The notes under the pieces are model-generated. The model saw only the letters and a program-made list of their open reading frames with translations, ran no database searches and was not told the DNA's origin. A DNA stretch of 64,000 nt from Pseudorhodobacter wandonensis (lineage in GTDB: Bacteria; Pseudomonadota; Alphaproteobacteria; Rhodobacterales; Rhodobacteraceae). Within the stretch, counting starts at the first letter, position 1; each line of letters opens with the position of its first letter. The DNA is taken from NCBI RefSeq assembly GCF_001202035.1, contig NZ_LGHT01000044.1, positions 124,001-188,000 of the forward strand. Reading direction: 5' to 3'. The translations under genes were made by a program, and so were the position numbers. Of this stretch, positions 11,133 to 19,686 are shown piece by piece.

Positions 11133-12200
11133 ATGGTCAAGATCAACGCCAAGGCGGCCTCGGTCAGCTTTAAAGGGGTGACAAAGGTGTACGGGCGCGA
11201 TGTGGTGGCCGTGGATAACATTGACCTTGAGGTTGCGGCGGGGTCTTTGGTGACGCTGCTTGGCCCTTCGGGTTGCGGGAAAACCACGACCCTGCGGATG
11301 ATCGCGGGGCTGGAAATTGCCAGCAAGGGCCAGATTTATATCGGCGATAAGGATGTGACCACGCTGCCTGCGACCGACCGTGATGTGTCGATGGTGTTTC
11401 AATCCTATGCGCTGTTTCCGCATATGACGGTGATGGAAAACGTTAGCTACGGGTTGAAATTTTCAGGCTTTGACAAGTCGGAAACCAAGGATCGCGCGGT
11501 GGCTGGCCTTGGGCTGGTTGGCCTGACGGGTTTCGGTGACCGCTTGCCAAGCGAGCTGTCGGGTGGGCAACAGCAGCGGGTTGCCGTGGCGCGGGCGCTG
11601 GTGCTGGAACCGCAGGTGTTGCTGTTTGACGAACCGCTGTCGAACCTTGATGCCAAGCTGCGCCGCCAAGTGCGCGAGGAAATTCGCGAGATCCAGCAAA
11701 ACCTTGGGCTGACGGTTGTTTACGTGACCCATGACCAAGAGGAGGCGCTGGCGGTTTCGGATGAAATCGTGGTGATGCGCAATGCGGGTATCGCCCAAAA
11801 GGGCACGCCACGCGACCTGTACGAGGCGCCTGCCGATGCCTTTGTCGCCGATTTTATTGGTGAGGCGAACCTGATCCCTTGTGAGATTTTGTCGGTCACC
11901 GGTGATACGGCCGAGATCGGGATTGGTGATTTCCGGCATTCCTTGGCGTCGCGCGGGTTGCGGCCCGGCGAGGCGCGGGTGGCGGTGCGGCCCAGCCGGG
12001 TGCGGATTGGTGCGGATGGGCAAGGGATGCCTGCCCGCATTGCCAAAGCAACCTATGTTGGCAGCCGGATGGAATACACGGTTGAGGCGGCTTTTGGCAG
12101 CCTGTTTGCTGTGCTGGATGATGTAACCGCGCCGCTGCGGGTTGGTGAGGATGTGATGCTGTCTTTCGCAGCGTCAGGGCCGGTTTTGGTGCCTGAATAG
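11133..12200 (+). CDS. ABC transporter ATP-binding protein
   Basis: A protein of 355 residues. It carries Walker A (GPSGCGKTT, near residue 44), the Q-loop (VFQSYALFPHMTV), the signature LSGGQQQRVAVARAL, Walker B (VLLFDEPLSNLD) and the H-loop (VTHDQEEA), followed by a TOBE-type regulatory domain after about residue 240 (MPARIAKATYVGSRMEYTVE). It belongs to the PotA/FbpC/UgpC group of importer ATPases. It follows the permease by 3 nt and completes the importer 7870-12200. The C-terminal domain may bind a regulator or substrate. Confidence 0.92.
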   Translation: MVKINAKAASVSFKGVTKVYGRDVVAVDNIDLEVAAGSLVTLLGPSGCGKTTTLRMIAGLEIASKGQIYIGDKDVTTLPATDRDVSMVFQSYALFPHMTVMENVSYGLKFSGFDKSETKDRAVAGLGLVGLTGFGDRLPSELSGGQQQRVAVARALVLEPQVLLFDEPLSNLDAKLRRQVREEIREIQQNLGLTVVYVTHDQEEALAVSDEIVVMRNAGIAQKGTPRDLYEAPADAFVADFIGEANLIPCEILSVTGDTAEIGIGDFRHSLASRGLRPGEARVAVRPSRVRIGADGQGMPARIAKATYVGSRMEYTVEAAFGSLFAVLDDVTAPLRVGEDVMLSFAASGPVLVPE

Positions 12201-12247
12201 TCGTGCCGGTCTTGCCATTTGGCGCGGCTGCGTTTTAGGGTGCGGGC

Positions 12248-12378
12248 GTTCTCGGGGCGGGGTGCAATTCCCCACCGGCGGTGATAGCCCGCGAGCGCTT
12301 ATGGATTTCCTTGAAATCCTGAGGTCAGCAGACTCGGTGTAATTCCGGGGCCGACGGTATAGTCCGGATGGAAGGAAC
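12248..12378 (+). promoter_or_regulatory. FMN riboswitch (RFN element)
   Basis: The conserved blocks of the FMN aptamer appear in order: TTCTCGGGGCGGGG, ATTCCCCACCGGCGG, AGCCCGCGAGCG, GGTCAGCAGA, GTAATTCCGGGGCCGACGG and AGTCCGGATGGAAGGAAC. The closing helix pairs GTTC (12248-12251) with GAAC (12375-12378). It lies upstream of a lumazine synthase gene, so high FMN should lower its expression. Just after it, 12387-12393 can pair with 12397-12403 over a 3-nt loop with no U-tract behind it, so control of translation or Rho-dependent termination is more likely than intrinsic termination. Confidence 0.95.
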
Positions 12379-12445
12379 AACGGTGGGGGTGGTTTTACCG
12401 CCCTTGCTGCGCCTTGGGGGCCTGACATGTAACAGGAAGGTTCCT

Positions 12446-12901
12446 ATGACTGAAAAATTGACAATCGCCTTTATCAAGGCCCGCTGGCATGCCGAGATCG
12501 TCGATCAGGCGTTGGCAGGGTTTGCTGCGGGTATGGAGGCCGCAGGGCGTGAAGCGCATGTGGTAAGCTATGACGTGCCCGGCGCGTTTGAAATGCCGTT
12601 GCTGGCGCAAAAGCTGGCCGAAACGGGCAAGTTTGATGCCATTGTTGCCGCGGCTTTGGTGGTGGATGGTGGGATTTACCGGCATGATTTTGTCGCTGCC
12701 GCCGTGGTGAACGGGTTGATGGAGGCGCAGTTGAAAACCGGTGTGCCGGTGTTTTCGGTCAGCCTGACGCCGCACCATTTCCAGCCCACGCCCGACCATG
12801 TGGGGTTCTATTCCCAGCATTTCCTGAAAAAGGGGGCCGAGGCGGCGAAGGCTGTTTTGGGCGTGGTTGATATTGATCTGGCGGCGGTTCAAGCCTTGTA
12901 G
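12446..12901 (+). CDS. ribH2: 6,7-dimethyl-8-ribityllumazine synthase, RibH2 type
   Basis: A protein of 151 residues that condenses 3,4-dihydroxy-2-butanone 4-phosphate with 5-amino-6-ribitylamino-uracil in riboflavin synthesis. It has the KLTIAFIKARWHAEIVDQAL start, the PGAFEMPLLAQKLA block, and LTPHHFQPTPDHVGFYSQHF. The ARWH and HHF stretches match the atypical RibH2 isozyme of rhizobia and Brucella rather than the usual RibH. The start at 12446 is preceded by AGGAAGG. An in-frame ATG at 12368 lies inside the riboswitch and is rejected. The 3' end overlaps the convergent phosphatase gene by 13 nt. Confidence 0.92.
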   Translation: MTEKLTIAFIKARWHAEIVDQALAGFAAGMEAAGREAHVVSYDVPGAFEMPLLAQKLAETGKFDAIVAAALVVDGGIYRHDFVAAAVVNGLMEAQLKTGVPVFSVSLTPHHFQPTPDHVGFYSQHFLKKGAEAAKAVLGVVDIDLAAVQAL

Positions 12902-13686
12902 GCTTGATCGGCCATAGCCTGCACCTGATCAAAAAGCTCGGCGGTTGCAACCACCACGCGGCCGCCGTTTGCGATCATATCATCAGCGTTTTGCGGCTCG
13001 ACCTTGCCGCCTGCCTCGGCAATCATCAGCTGGCCTGCGATGCAATCCCACGCGTTCATATGTTCCTCGACATAGCCCAGCAATTTGCCCTGTGCGACAT
13101 AGGCAAGGCTGAGTGCGCCCGAGCCGTTGCGCCAGAACACGCCGCCGGCCTGCACAATCAAGTCAATAAGGGTGATCACACTGCCGCTGGCACGGGTGCG
13201 GCCGGAAAAGCCGACGCCAAGCGAGCCGTTGGTAATTGGGCGGCCCTGCAGGGTGCGGATGGGTTTGTCATTGCAAAACGCGCCGTTGCCCAGCATGGCA
13301 TGGTTGCATTCATCATGCACAGGGTCGTGGATAATGCCCGCCACGGTTTGGCCGTTTTGCACAATCGCGATGGCCACACACCATTGCGGAATGCCGTGAA
13401 TGAAATTGGTGGTGCCGTCGATCGGGTCGATAACCCAGGTAAAGCCCGAGGTGCCGGGCGCGGGCGCGTCTTCCTCGCCCACAATCGCATCATCGGGAAA
13501 GGCAGCGGAAATCGCGGCGCGGACAAGGGTTTCGACGTTTTTATCGGCCTCGGACACGAAATCCTGATGGGATTTGGACTCGATGGTAAGGGTATCAAAG
13601 CTGTTGAAATACTTAAGCCCCAGCGCGCCCGCATCCCGCGCGATGGTTTGCGCAGCTTGGTAGCGAATGGTGATAGCGTCCGACAT
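12889..13686 (-). CDS. Inositol monophosphatase family protein
   Basis: A protein of 265 residues with the three metal-site motifs of the family: VGEEDAP near residue 70, the DPIDGTTNFIHG motif near residue 85, and the C-terminal WDCIAGQLMIAEAGG near residue 213. It hydrolyses a sugar or inositol monophosphate with Mg2+; the true substrate (inositol phosphate, histidinol phosphate or another) cannot be told from sequence. I chose the ATG at 13686 because AAAGGGGG lies 7-8 nt upstream; an ATG at 13707 is also in frame. The gene is convergent with ribH2 and appears to stand alone. Confidence 0.88.
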   Translation of the reverse strand: MSDAITIRYQAAQTIARDAGALGLKYFNSFDTLTIESKSHQDFVSEADKNVETLVRAAISAAFPDDAIVGEEDAPAPGTSGFTWVIDPIDGTTNFIHGIPQWCVAIAIVQNGQTVAGIIHDPVHDECNHAMLGNGAFCNDKPIRTLQGRPITNGSLGVGFSGRTRASGSVITLIDLIVQAGGVFWRNGSGALSLAYVAQGKLLGYVEEHMNAWDCIAGQLMIAEAGGKVEPQNADDMIANGGRVVVATAELFDQVQAMADQAYKA

Positions 13687-13842
13687 CTTGTTGCCCCCTT
13701 TTGGCATGTCCCAAATTTTCCGCGAAATTCATAGCCGATAGAGTGTGCGGCTATTCACATGACCACAAGGGGGAAATTGTAAGATACGCCGCGCCAATGG
13801 GCGATTTGGGCTATCGCAGAAAATTCGGGGTGTGCGGTGGGG

Positions 13843-14781
13843 CTATTCAAACTCCATTTCCGCGAAAACCACGCCTGCGTTCTTGGTTGCAAGTTCTTCG
13901 AAAGTGTCGAGGTTTTTATAAGGCGTTTGATCGACGTAATAGGCACCTGCAAGGTCGCCGCCGGCATCGAGATGCTCGGCAATCTTTTCGCGCAGGTAAA
14001 CAAGGTAGTCATGCGTATAGCGGGTGACCTGGGCGAAATTGGTCGGGTGGCCGTGGCCGGGGATGACATAGGTTGGCGACAGGTCGGTCAGCGGCCCTTC
14101 CCAAGTTTCAATCCAGCAACTGGTGCAGGTGCCTTGGAATATCGGGGGCATGCGTTCGTGAAAGGCAATGTCGCCTGCGATCATCAGCCCTTGATCGGGT
14201 AGCCAAACCTGCGTGTCACCGGGGGAATGGGCCGGGCCGAGGTGCAGCACCTCGATGCGGAAATCGCCCATTGTGATTTCGCGCTTGTCGGTAAAGGTTT
14301 CGGTTGGGCCCATTGGATCTGTGCCCTCGGCGTTTTCGCGTGCATAGGCCTTGAGCGCGGTCAGTGATTGGCCGGCGCTATGGTCAAATTCGGCTGCGGC
14401 ATCGGCATGCGCCAGCACGGGCACGCCTTGTTCGATCCAGTAGTTGTTGCCAAGCATGGCGTGGCCTTGGCCGTTTTCATTGATCACCAGTTTTACCGGT
14501 TGGCCGGTGACAGCCTTGATTTCATCATGCAAGGCGCGCGCCAGCAGGTAGGATGCGCCGGAATTGACCACGACAACCCCGTCACCTGTAACGATGAAGG
14601 ACAGGTTGTTGTTATGACCTGCGTTTTCATAGGTGGGCGGGGCGGTGGCGCCGATTGCCGAAAAGATATGCGGGATTACCTCGACCGGTTTGGAATAGAG
14701 CAGCGATTGCGGGTATTGGTCGGGGATATCTTCGGAGGCAAAGGCGGGCGTGGCGAGCAAGAGGAGGGCGAGAAAACGCAT
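13843..14781 (-). CDS. soxH: SoxH, metallo-beta-lactamase-fold protein of the sox cluster
   Basis: A protein of 312 residues with a Sec signal peptide (MRFLALLLLATPAFA). The fold is that of metallo-beta-lactamase hydrolases: GPAHSPGDTQVWLPDQGLMIAGDIAF at 194-219 and VIPGHGHPT near residue 244. The usual first metal motif HxHxDH is missing: where THxHxDH is expected the protein reads ENGQGHAMLGN (near residue 101). This is either typical of SoxH or a sign of altered metal binding. It is the last gene of the soxXYZABCDEFGH run, 3 nt after soxG. SoxH was reported as dispensable for thiosulfate oxidation in Paracoccus. Confidence 0.8.
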   Translation of the reverse strand: MRFLALLLLATPAFASEDIPDQYPQSLLYSKPVEVIPHIFSAIGATAPPTYENAGHNNNLSFIVTGDGVVVVNSGASYLLARALHDEIKAVTGQPVKLVINENGQGHAMLGNNYWIEQGVPVLAHADAAAEFDHSAGQSLTALKAYARENAEGTDPMGPTETFTDKREITMGDFRIEVLHLGPAHSPGDTQVWLPDQGLMIAGDIAFHERMPPIFQGTCTSCWIETWEGPLTDLSPTYVIPGHGHPTNFAQVTRYTHDYLVYLREKIAEHLDAGGDLAGAYYVDQTPYKNLDTFEELATKNAGVVFAEMEFE

Positions 14782-14784
14782 GGG

Positions 14785-15675
14785 TTATCCTTCGACGTAT
14801 GAATAGCTGTCGCCTTGGCGGGTCACGGTGCCGATGCCGCCGCCGGGCAGGTGAAAGCCAACGATTTGCAGGTTGTCGGCGGTGATCTGATCCAGCAGGG
14901 CGATGCGGGTGGTCGCGGCCATCGCGGGGTCTTGGTCAGACGGGGTGGCAAAGCCGGGTTGTTCAAAGGCGACGAAGTTGTTGGAAATCGCATCGCCGGT
15001 AATCAGCGCCTTGCCACCCACAATAAAGGACATATGGCCCGGTGTATGGCCGGGCGAAAGGCGGGCGGTGACGCCTGGGACGGGCTCGGCCCCGTCAGTG
15101 AAAAACTGGAGTTGTTCGGCCAGAATATCAAGGCGGCGGGCGGCGCCAGCGGCAAAGGTTGTGCGCGCCGCGCCGATGGTGTTCACGGTGTCGGGGTCGG
15201 TCCAATAGTCAAATTCGGACTGTCCGATAAAGTATTCGGCATTGGCGAATTGCGGTTCGTCAAAATCATCCAGCAGGCCCCAGAGGTGGTCGGGGTGGGC
15301 GTGGGTAAAGACGACATGGGTGATATCATCATGGGTGATGCCAGCCGCTGCCAGTGCCTCGTCTAACTTGCCTGCAGAGGGCATGAAATCGGGGCCGGCA
15401 CCAACATCAAACAGCACATTTCGGGTGCCGTCCTGATACAGGGTGACATTGCAGGGCGGGGTATAGCTGTTGGCATCAAGGTTGTATTTCTGGCGCATGG
15501 CTGCCGCCAACGCCGGGTCCATCTGGGCCAAGACGAAATCACCGGGCAGGGTAAGGTTGCCATCGGACAGGGTAATCAGCTTGCCCTGACCCAAGCCGAG
15601 CTCGGTGGCGGCAAAGCCTGTGCGGGGCAGTGCGAGGGCAGCGGCGGAAAGGGCCAGAAAATCGCGTCGTTTCAT
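14785..15675 (-). CDS. soxG: SoxG, metallo-beta-lactamase-fold hydrolase
   Basis: A protein of 296 residues with a twin-arginine type signal (MKRRDFLALSAAALALP). It has a complete zinc motif THAHPDHLWG near residue 124, then SPGHTPGHMSF and ITGDAI, so the binuclear metal site looks intact, unlike its neighbour SoxH. It is a periplasmic protein of the sox cluster whose reaction is not established. The gene lies 52 nt after soxF and 3 nt before soxH. Confidence 0.8.
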   Translation of the reverse strand: MKRRDFLALSAAALALPRTGFAATELGLGQGKLITLSDGNLTLPGDFVLAQMDPALAAAMRQKYNLDANSYTPPCNVTLYQDGTRNVLFDVGAGPDFMPSAGKLDEALAAAGITHDDITHVVFTHAHPDHLWGLLDDFDEPQFANAEYFIGQSEFDYWTDPDTVNTIGAARTTFAAGAARRLDILAEQLQFFTDGAEPVPGVTARLSPGHTPGHMSFIVGGKALITGDAISNNFVAFEQPGFATPSDQDPAMAATTRIALLDQITADNLQIVGFHLPGGGIGTVTRQGDSYSYVEG

Positions 15676-15727
15676 TGTTTTGTCCTTTGGGTTGGCGGGC
15701 CGATCGGGTGCGGCCCGCCCTTATTGG

Positions 15728-16978
15728 TTAGCCAAACATGTCGGTGGTGATGCCCGTGTACCAGCCGAGGCTTTCGTTATAGGTTGCTTTGCGTAGGGCG
15801 GCGTCTTCGCCGGTTTGGCTGATAAACGTGTCTACACTTGCGATTTTTTCGGGTGTGGGCGCATAGCTGGCACCGACCTTGACGCCGTCATCGGCCGCGA
15901 TCAGTGACCAGCAGGTGTTGGCGTATTTCGCCGGGAATACAGGTGACCCTGTCAGTGCGCCGCGAATGTGGTTGGCTGCGACTTTGGCCTGAGAATTGGC
16001 CGAGAATCCGGATTTCGGCATATCCCCCTGGTTCGTGGCATCGCCGAGGACATAGATGTTTTCGTCCAGTCTGGACAGCATGCTGTCAGCATGTACGGGC
16101 GCCCAGTTGTTTTCGGTTACGCCTGCAATGCTGGCAATATCACCCGCGCGCTGGGCGGGGATGACGTTGCAGACATCAACTTTTTCGGCTTCGCCATCGA
16201 CAACAACCTCCATCGTATCGGGGCGCACCTCAATCGCGCTGCCGCCCATATCGGGGCCGATGCGGGTGATCATCCCGGGGTAGTGTTTGTTCCAGCCTTC
16301 TTCAAACAGCGCCTGTTTCGAGAATTTGTCCTTGGGGTCGAGGATCAGGATTTTCGCTGTCGGGTTGTTGGCTTGCAGATAGGTGGCGACCATCGACGCG
16401 CGTTCATAGGGGCCGGGGGGGCAGCGATAGGGGTTGGGTGGTGCGACCATGGCAAAGGTGCCACCGGGGCGCATCGCCGCGATCTGGGCCTGCAAGGGCT
16501 GTTGCGTGCCGCCTTTATAGGCGTGGGGCATGGCGTCTTGCGCGGCCAAGGACCAGCCCGCGACTGAGCCGTCAATGAAATCAATGCCCGGCGACAGCAC
16601 CAGCTTGTCATAGGGAAGGGTATTGCCAGAGGCGAGTGTGACGGTTTTGGCTGCGCGGTCCACGCCGGTTGCAAGGTCATGCACAATGTTGATGCCATAG
16701 GCGGCGGCAAGTTTGTCATAGCTATGGCCAAGGCTTTCAAAGCTGCGAAAGCCGCCAAGATAGAGGTTGGAAAAGAAGCAGGTGTAATAGGTCTGTGAGG
16801 GTTCAACCAGCACGACATCCAGCGCGCCTTTGCTATCTTTGGCCAGATAGCGGGCGGCAGTGGCCCCGCCTGCACCGCCGCCGATAATGATAACGCGGGG
16901 TCGGGTTTGGGCCTTTACCATCGGGGCGGCGAGTGTGGCTGTCAGCGAGGCGAGAAACAGGCGTCTGTTAAATGTCAT
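15728..16978 (-). CDS. soxF: SoxF, FAD sulfide dehydrogenase (flavocytochrome c flavoprotein subunit)
   Basis: A protein of 416 residues. The start at 16978 (MTFNRRLFLASLTATLAAP, a twin-arginine type signal) is preceded by GGAGAGAAG; a longer frame to 17011 would overlap soxE. The FAD Rossmann motif is IIIGGGAGGATAARYL. Cysteines in YYTCFFSN and YANTCWSLI match the redox-active disulfide pair of flavocytochrome c sulfide dehydrogenase. It oxidises sulfide in the periplasm and passes electrons to the cytochrome SoxE, encoded 22 nt upstream. The C-terminal FCSD domain is complete. Confidence 0.92.
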   Translation of the reverse strand: MTFNRRLFLASLTATLAAPMVKAQTRPRVIIIGGGAGGATAARYLAKDSKGALDVVLVEPSQTYYTCFFSNLYLGGFRSFESLGHSYDKLAAAYGINIVHDLATGVDRAAKTVTLASGNTLPYDKLVLSPGIDFIDGSVAGWSLAAQDAMPHAYKGGTQQPLQAQIAAMRPGGTFAMVAPPNPYRCPPGPYERASMVATYLQANNPTAKILILDPKDKFSKQALFEEGWNKHYPGMITRIGPDMGGSAIEVRPDTMEVVVDGEAEKVDVCNVIPAQRAGDIASIAGVTENNWAPVHADSMLSRLDENIYVLGDATNQGDMPKSGFSANSQAKVAANHIRGALTGSPVFPAKYANTCWSLIAADDGVKVGASYAPTPEKIASVDTFISQTGEDAALRKATYNESLGWYTGITTDMFG

Positions 16979-17000
16979 CGTGTCTTCTCTCCGTTCTGGT

Positions 17001-17309
17001 TCAGTTTTCAATGCTTTCGTAATAGGCGGCGAGGGCCGCTATTTCGTCATCCGACAGGCGGCCAGCGATCATTTGCATGATAGGGTTGGGCCGCGTTTTG
17101 GATTTATAGCCCTGCAAGGCTGCCACGAAATCGGCGGCCGGCCAATGGGTGATAGCCGGGATGCCATTGCTTGTGCCGGCCGCAAGGTGGCAGGTCGTGC
17201 ATTCGCCCGACAGGTATTCGCCATAGGCCGGGTCGCCAAGGGTTTGGGCCGCAGCGCCGGTAGAAAGCGCTGCGGCAAGTGTGCCGAGGAGATATGCCCC
17301 CCTGCCCAT
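17001..17309 (-). CDS. soxE: SoxE, small c-type cytochrome
   Basis: A protein of 102 residues with a signal peptide (to about residue 21) and one haem-binding motif CTTCH near residue 37, followed by a short class I cytochrome c fold (TRPNPIMQMIAGRLSDDEIAALAAYYES) with a Met as likely sixth ligand. It is the electron-accepting partner of SoxF, in the manner of FccA of flavocytochrome c. The start codon directly follows the soxD stop (TAGATG). It is a monohaem protein, shorter than dihaem FccA-type subunits. Confidence 0.88.
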   Translation of the reverse strand: MGRGAYLLGTLAAALSTGAAAQTLGDPAYGEYLSGECTTCHLAAGTSNGIPAITHWPAADFVAALQGYKSKTRPNPIMQMIAGRLSDDEIAALAAYYESIEN

Positions 17310-18416
17310 CTATTGCGCGAAGGTTGAAAGATAGGCGATCACGGCATCGCGGTCTTCGGCCGATTTCAAACCGGCAAAGGACATCTTGGTTTTTGCGATC
17401 AGCGACTTTGGCTTTTCAAGGAAAGCATGCAGGTTTGCACTGTCCCAAACCAAGCCACCTGCCGCCGCCTCGGCCATATCGGACGAGTATTTGAACCCGT
17501 CTGCCGCACCGGCTGCGTGGCCGACGATGCCGTTCAGCGCGGGGCCAACGGCGTTTTTGGCACCTTCACCGACCTTGTGGCAGGCCTTGCATTTCTTGAA
17601 CACCTTTTCGCCGGCTGCAATCAAAGCAGGGTCTGCTGCGGCCAGTTCAACGGCAGGTTCGGCTGCGGGCGCCTCGGCTTTGGTTTCAGGCGCGGCGGCG
17701 GGTTCTGCTGTAGGCGCGGCCGCTGGTTCGGCTGCGGGTGCGGCAGTGCCACCTTCGCCCGACGCGCCCGCAGGCGCAGCCGAACCATCTGTCGGGTCGC
17801 CGGGGGTTACATCCAGCACCGTCGCGTGCATGGTGATTTTCACATCGTCTTTGCAGTTTTCCATACAGGCGGGTGCGGAAAACTGGGCGTATTCGGTTTC
17901 AGCCCGGTTATCGAGGAAGAAACCATCTGCGTTTGGCAATTTGAATTCGGCCAGATTTTCATTCGACAGAACGTAATCATCCTCAATCAAATCATTGGAA
18001 TAGAGGATATAGGCGGTGATCGCGTATACCTCATCCGGCGCAAGGGTCTGGGCGTTGCCAAAGGGCATCGAGCGGTTGACGTAATCCCATAGGGTGGACA
18101 CATGCGGCCAATAGCTGCCGACGGTTTTCAGCGGATCTTTGCGGTTCAGCGTTCCCATGCCGCCCGCCAGTTTGGGCCAGTTGCCGATACCTTCGGCAAA
18201 GTCACCGTGGCAGGATGCGCATTTTTCGGCAAAGATTTCCTCGCCGTCGATCGCATCGCCTGACCCCACGGGCAAGCCCACGCCATCGGGGCGCACGTCA
18301 TGGTTCCATGCAGCGACTTCCTCGGGCAGGGCGGGGCGGCCGAGGCCAAGCTTTTCCGCCAGAGCAGGCGTTGCCAGTAATGTGGCGGCTAGGGTTAGAT
18401 TAAGAAACTTCGACAT
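17310..18416 (-). CDS. soxD: SoxD, dihaem cytochrome subunit of sulfane dehydrogenase
   Basis: A protein of 368 residues; the start at 18416 (MSKFLNLTLAATLLATPALA, a Sec signal) lies inside the end of soxC (17-nt overlap). The first haem site CASCH is near residue 68; the second site CKACH is near residue 282 within a class I cytochrome c domain. Between them is a low-complexity Ala/Pro/Glu linker of roughly 50 residues (about 210-265). With SoxC it forms the Sox(CD)2 sulfane dehydrogenase that takes six electrons from the SoxY-bound sulfane. Its presence means thiosulfate can be oxidised to sulfate without sulfur globules. Confidence 0.93.
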   Translation of the reverse strand: MSKFLNLTLAATLLATPALAEKLGLGRPALPEEVAAWNHDVRPDGVGLPVGSGDAIDGEEIFAEKCASCHGDFAEGIGNWPKLAGGMGTLNRKDPLKTVGSYWPHVSTLWDYVNRSMPFGNAQTLAPDEVYAITAYILYSNDLIEDDYVLSNENLAEFKLPNADGFFLDNRAETEYAQFSAPACMENCKDDVKITMHATVLDVTPGDPTDGSAAPAGASGEGGTAAPAAEPAAAPTAEPAAAPETKAEAPAAEPAVELAAADPALIAAGEKVFKKCKACHKVGEGAKNAVGPALNGIVGHAAGAADGFKYSSDMAEAAAGGLVWDSANLHAFLEKPKSLIAKTKMSFAGLKSAEDRDAVIAYLSTFAQ

Positions 18417-19659
18417 TTTCAGCCTCGCCGTTTGGTTTGACCCACCAGGTTTGGATACAGTTGTTATGATAGACCGAGTTTTCGCCACGTACGGCACGCA
18501 AGGCGGCCTTGGTCGGTTGCACATATCCGGTGCTGTCGGTGGCGCGTGATTGCAGCAGCATTTCTTCGCCCTGCCAGTTGTGGTCGAGATAGAACCGCGT
18601 CAGCGCCATCGGCTGGCCGGGGGCGGCAAGCCGTGCCGGTTTCCAGTTTTTGCCACCATCCAGTGACACATCAACGCCCGTGATCGGGCCGCGGCCGGAC
18701 CATGCAAGGCCGGTAATGACCAGCGGGCCGTGACCATGGGTGATCGGCATCTGCGGGCTGGGCGCGGTGACAATCGATTTGGCATCCATGACCCAAGTGA
18801 ACTTGCGGCTGGTGCCGTCTTCCATGGTGTCGGTGTATTTCGAGGTTTCTTCGCGGCTTTCGACCGGCGCATCGGTTACTTCAATCCGGCGCAACCATTT
18901 GACCCAGAGGTTGCCCTCCCACCCCGGCACGACAAGGCGGACAGGATAGCCGTGTTCCATGCGCAGCGCCTCGCCATTGGCTTTGAACGCGATCATGCAA
19001 TCATCCAGCGCCTTTTCCATCGGAATAGACCGCCCGTTCGACGAGGCATCGGCCCCTTCGACATAGAGCCATTTGCCCTCGGGTTTGATGCCGGCCTCAT
19101 CCAGCAGGGTACGCAGGGTGATGCCGGTGTATTCCATGTTATGGATCATGCCATGGGTATATTGTGCGCCGTTCAGTTGCGCGCCTGCCCATTCCATGCC
19201 GGTATTGGCCGCACATTCCAAAAAGAACGTGCGCGTCACACGCGGAAAGCGCTCCAGATCGGCGTAGGTAAAGACCAATTCCTGATCAACCAAACCGTTG
19301 ATCATCAGGCGGTAGTCTTGTTTCGACAGCTCAATCGCGCCCGAGTGGTGGCGTTCAAATGCGCAGCCGGCGGGGGTGATGGTGCCATCCAGCGCGTGAA
19401 TAGGTGTAAAGTTGATCGAGGAAATCGGATCAGCCGTTAGCCATGACACGTTGCGGCGAATGACATCTGATTCAAACCGGATTGGCAGGCCGTAAGGTGT
19501 TTCATCGACACCGGCACCCCAGCCCGAGGCCCAATCTTGGACTTCGGTGATAAGCGGGTCGGCGGTTTGGGCGCGCGCGGCGGCTGCACTGGCGACAAGC
19601 GCCGTGCTGCCTGCCAAAAAGCCGCGCCGTGTTGCGCCAGTTGTGGGTTTGTCTGACAT
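18400..19659 (-). CDS. soxC: SoxC, molybdenum subunit of sulfane dehydrogenase
   Basis: A protein of 419 residues with a twin-arginine signal (TRRGFLAGSTALVASAAAARA). It belongs to the sulfite-oxidase family: the pterin region holds FFLECAANTGMEW with the Mo-ligating cysteine, then YVEGADASSNGRSIP, LEMEHGYPVRLVVPGWEG-type sequence and the C-terminal dimerisation domain (ITGLAWSGRGPITGVDVSLDGG). It acts with SoxD in the periplasm. It lies 27 nt after soxB and overlaps soxD by 17 nt, which suggests coupled translation. Confidence 0.94.
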   Translation of the reverse strand: MSDKPTTGATRRGFLAGSTALVASAAAARAQTADPLITEVQDWASGWGAGVDETPYGLPIRFESDVIRRNVSWLTADPISSINFTPIHALDGTITPAGCAFERHHSGAIELSKQDYRLMINGLVDQELVFTYADLERFPRVTRTFFLECAANTGMEWAGAQLNGAQYTHGMIHNMEYTGITLRTLLDEAGIKPEGKWLYVEGADASSNGRSIPMEKALDDCMIAFKANGEALRMEHGYPVRLVVPGWEGNLWVKWLRRIEVTDAPVESREETSKYTDTMEDGTSRKFTWVMDAKSIVTAPSPQMPITHGHGPLVITGLAWSGRGPITGVDVSLDGGKNWKPARLAAPGQPMALTRFYLDHNWQGEEMLLQSRATDSTGYVQPTKAALRAVRGENSVYHNNCIQTWWVKPNGEAENVEVS

Positions 19660-19686
19660 GACGAAACCTTTCTAAAGCGGTTGGGT

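Noticed and set aside
12368-12445. Earlier in-frame ATG for ribH2
   Set aside because: It lies in the 3' part of the FMN aptamer and has no ribosome-binding site; the ATG at 12446 has AGGAAGG upstream and gives the family N-terminus.
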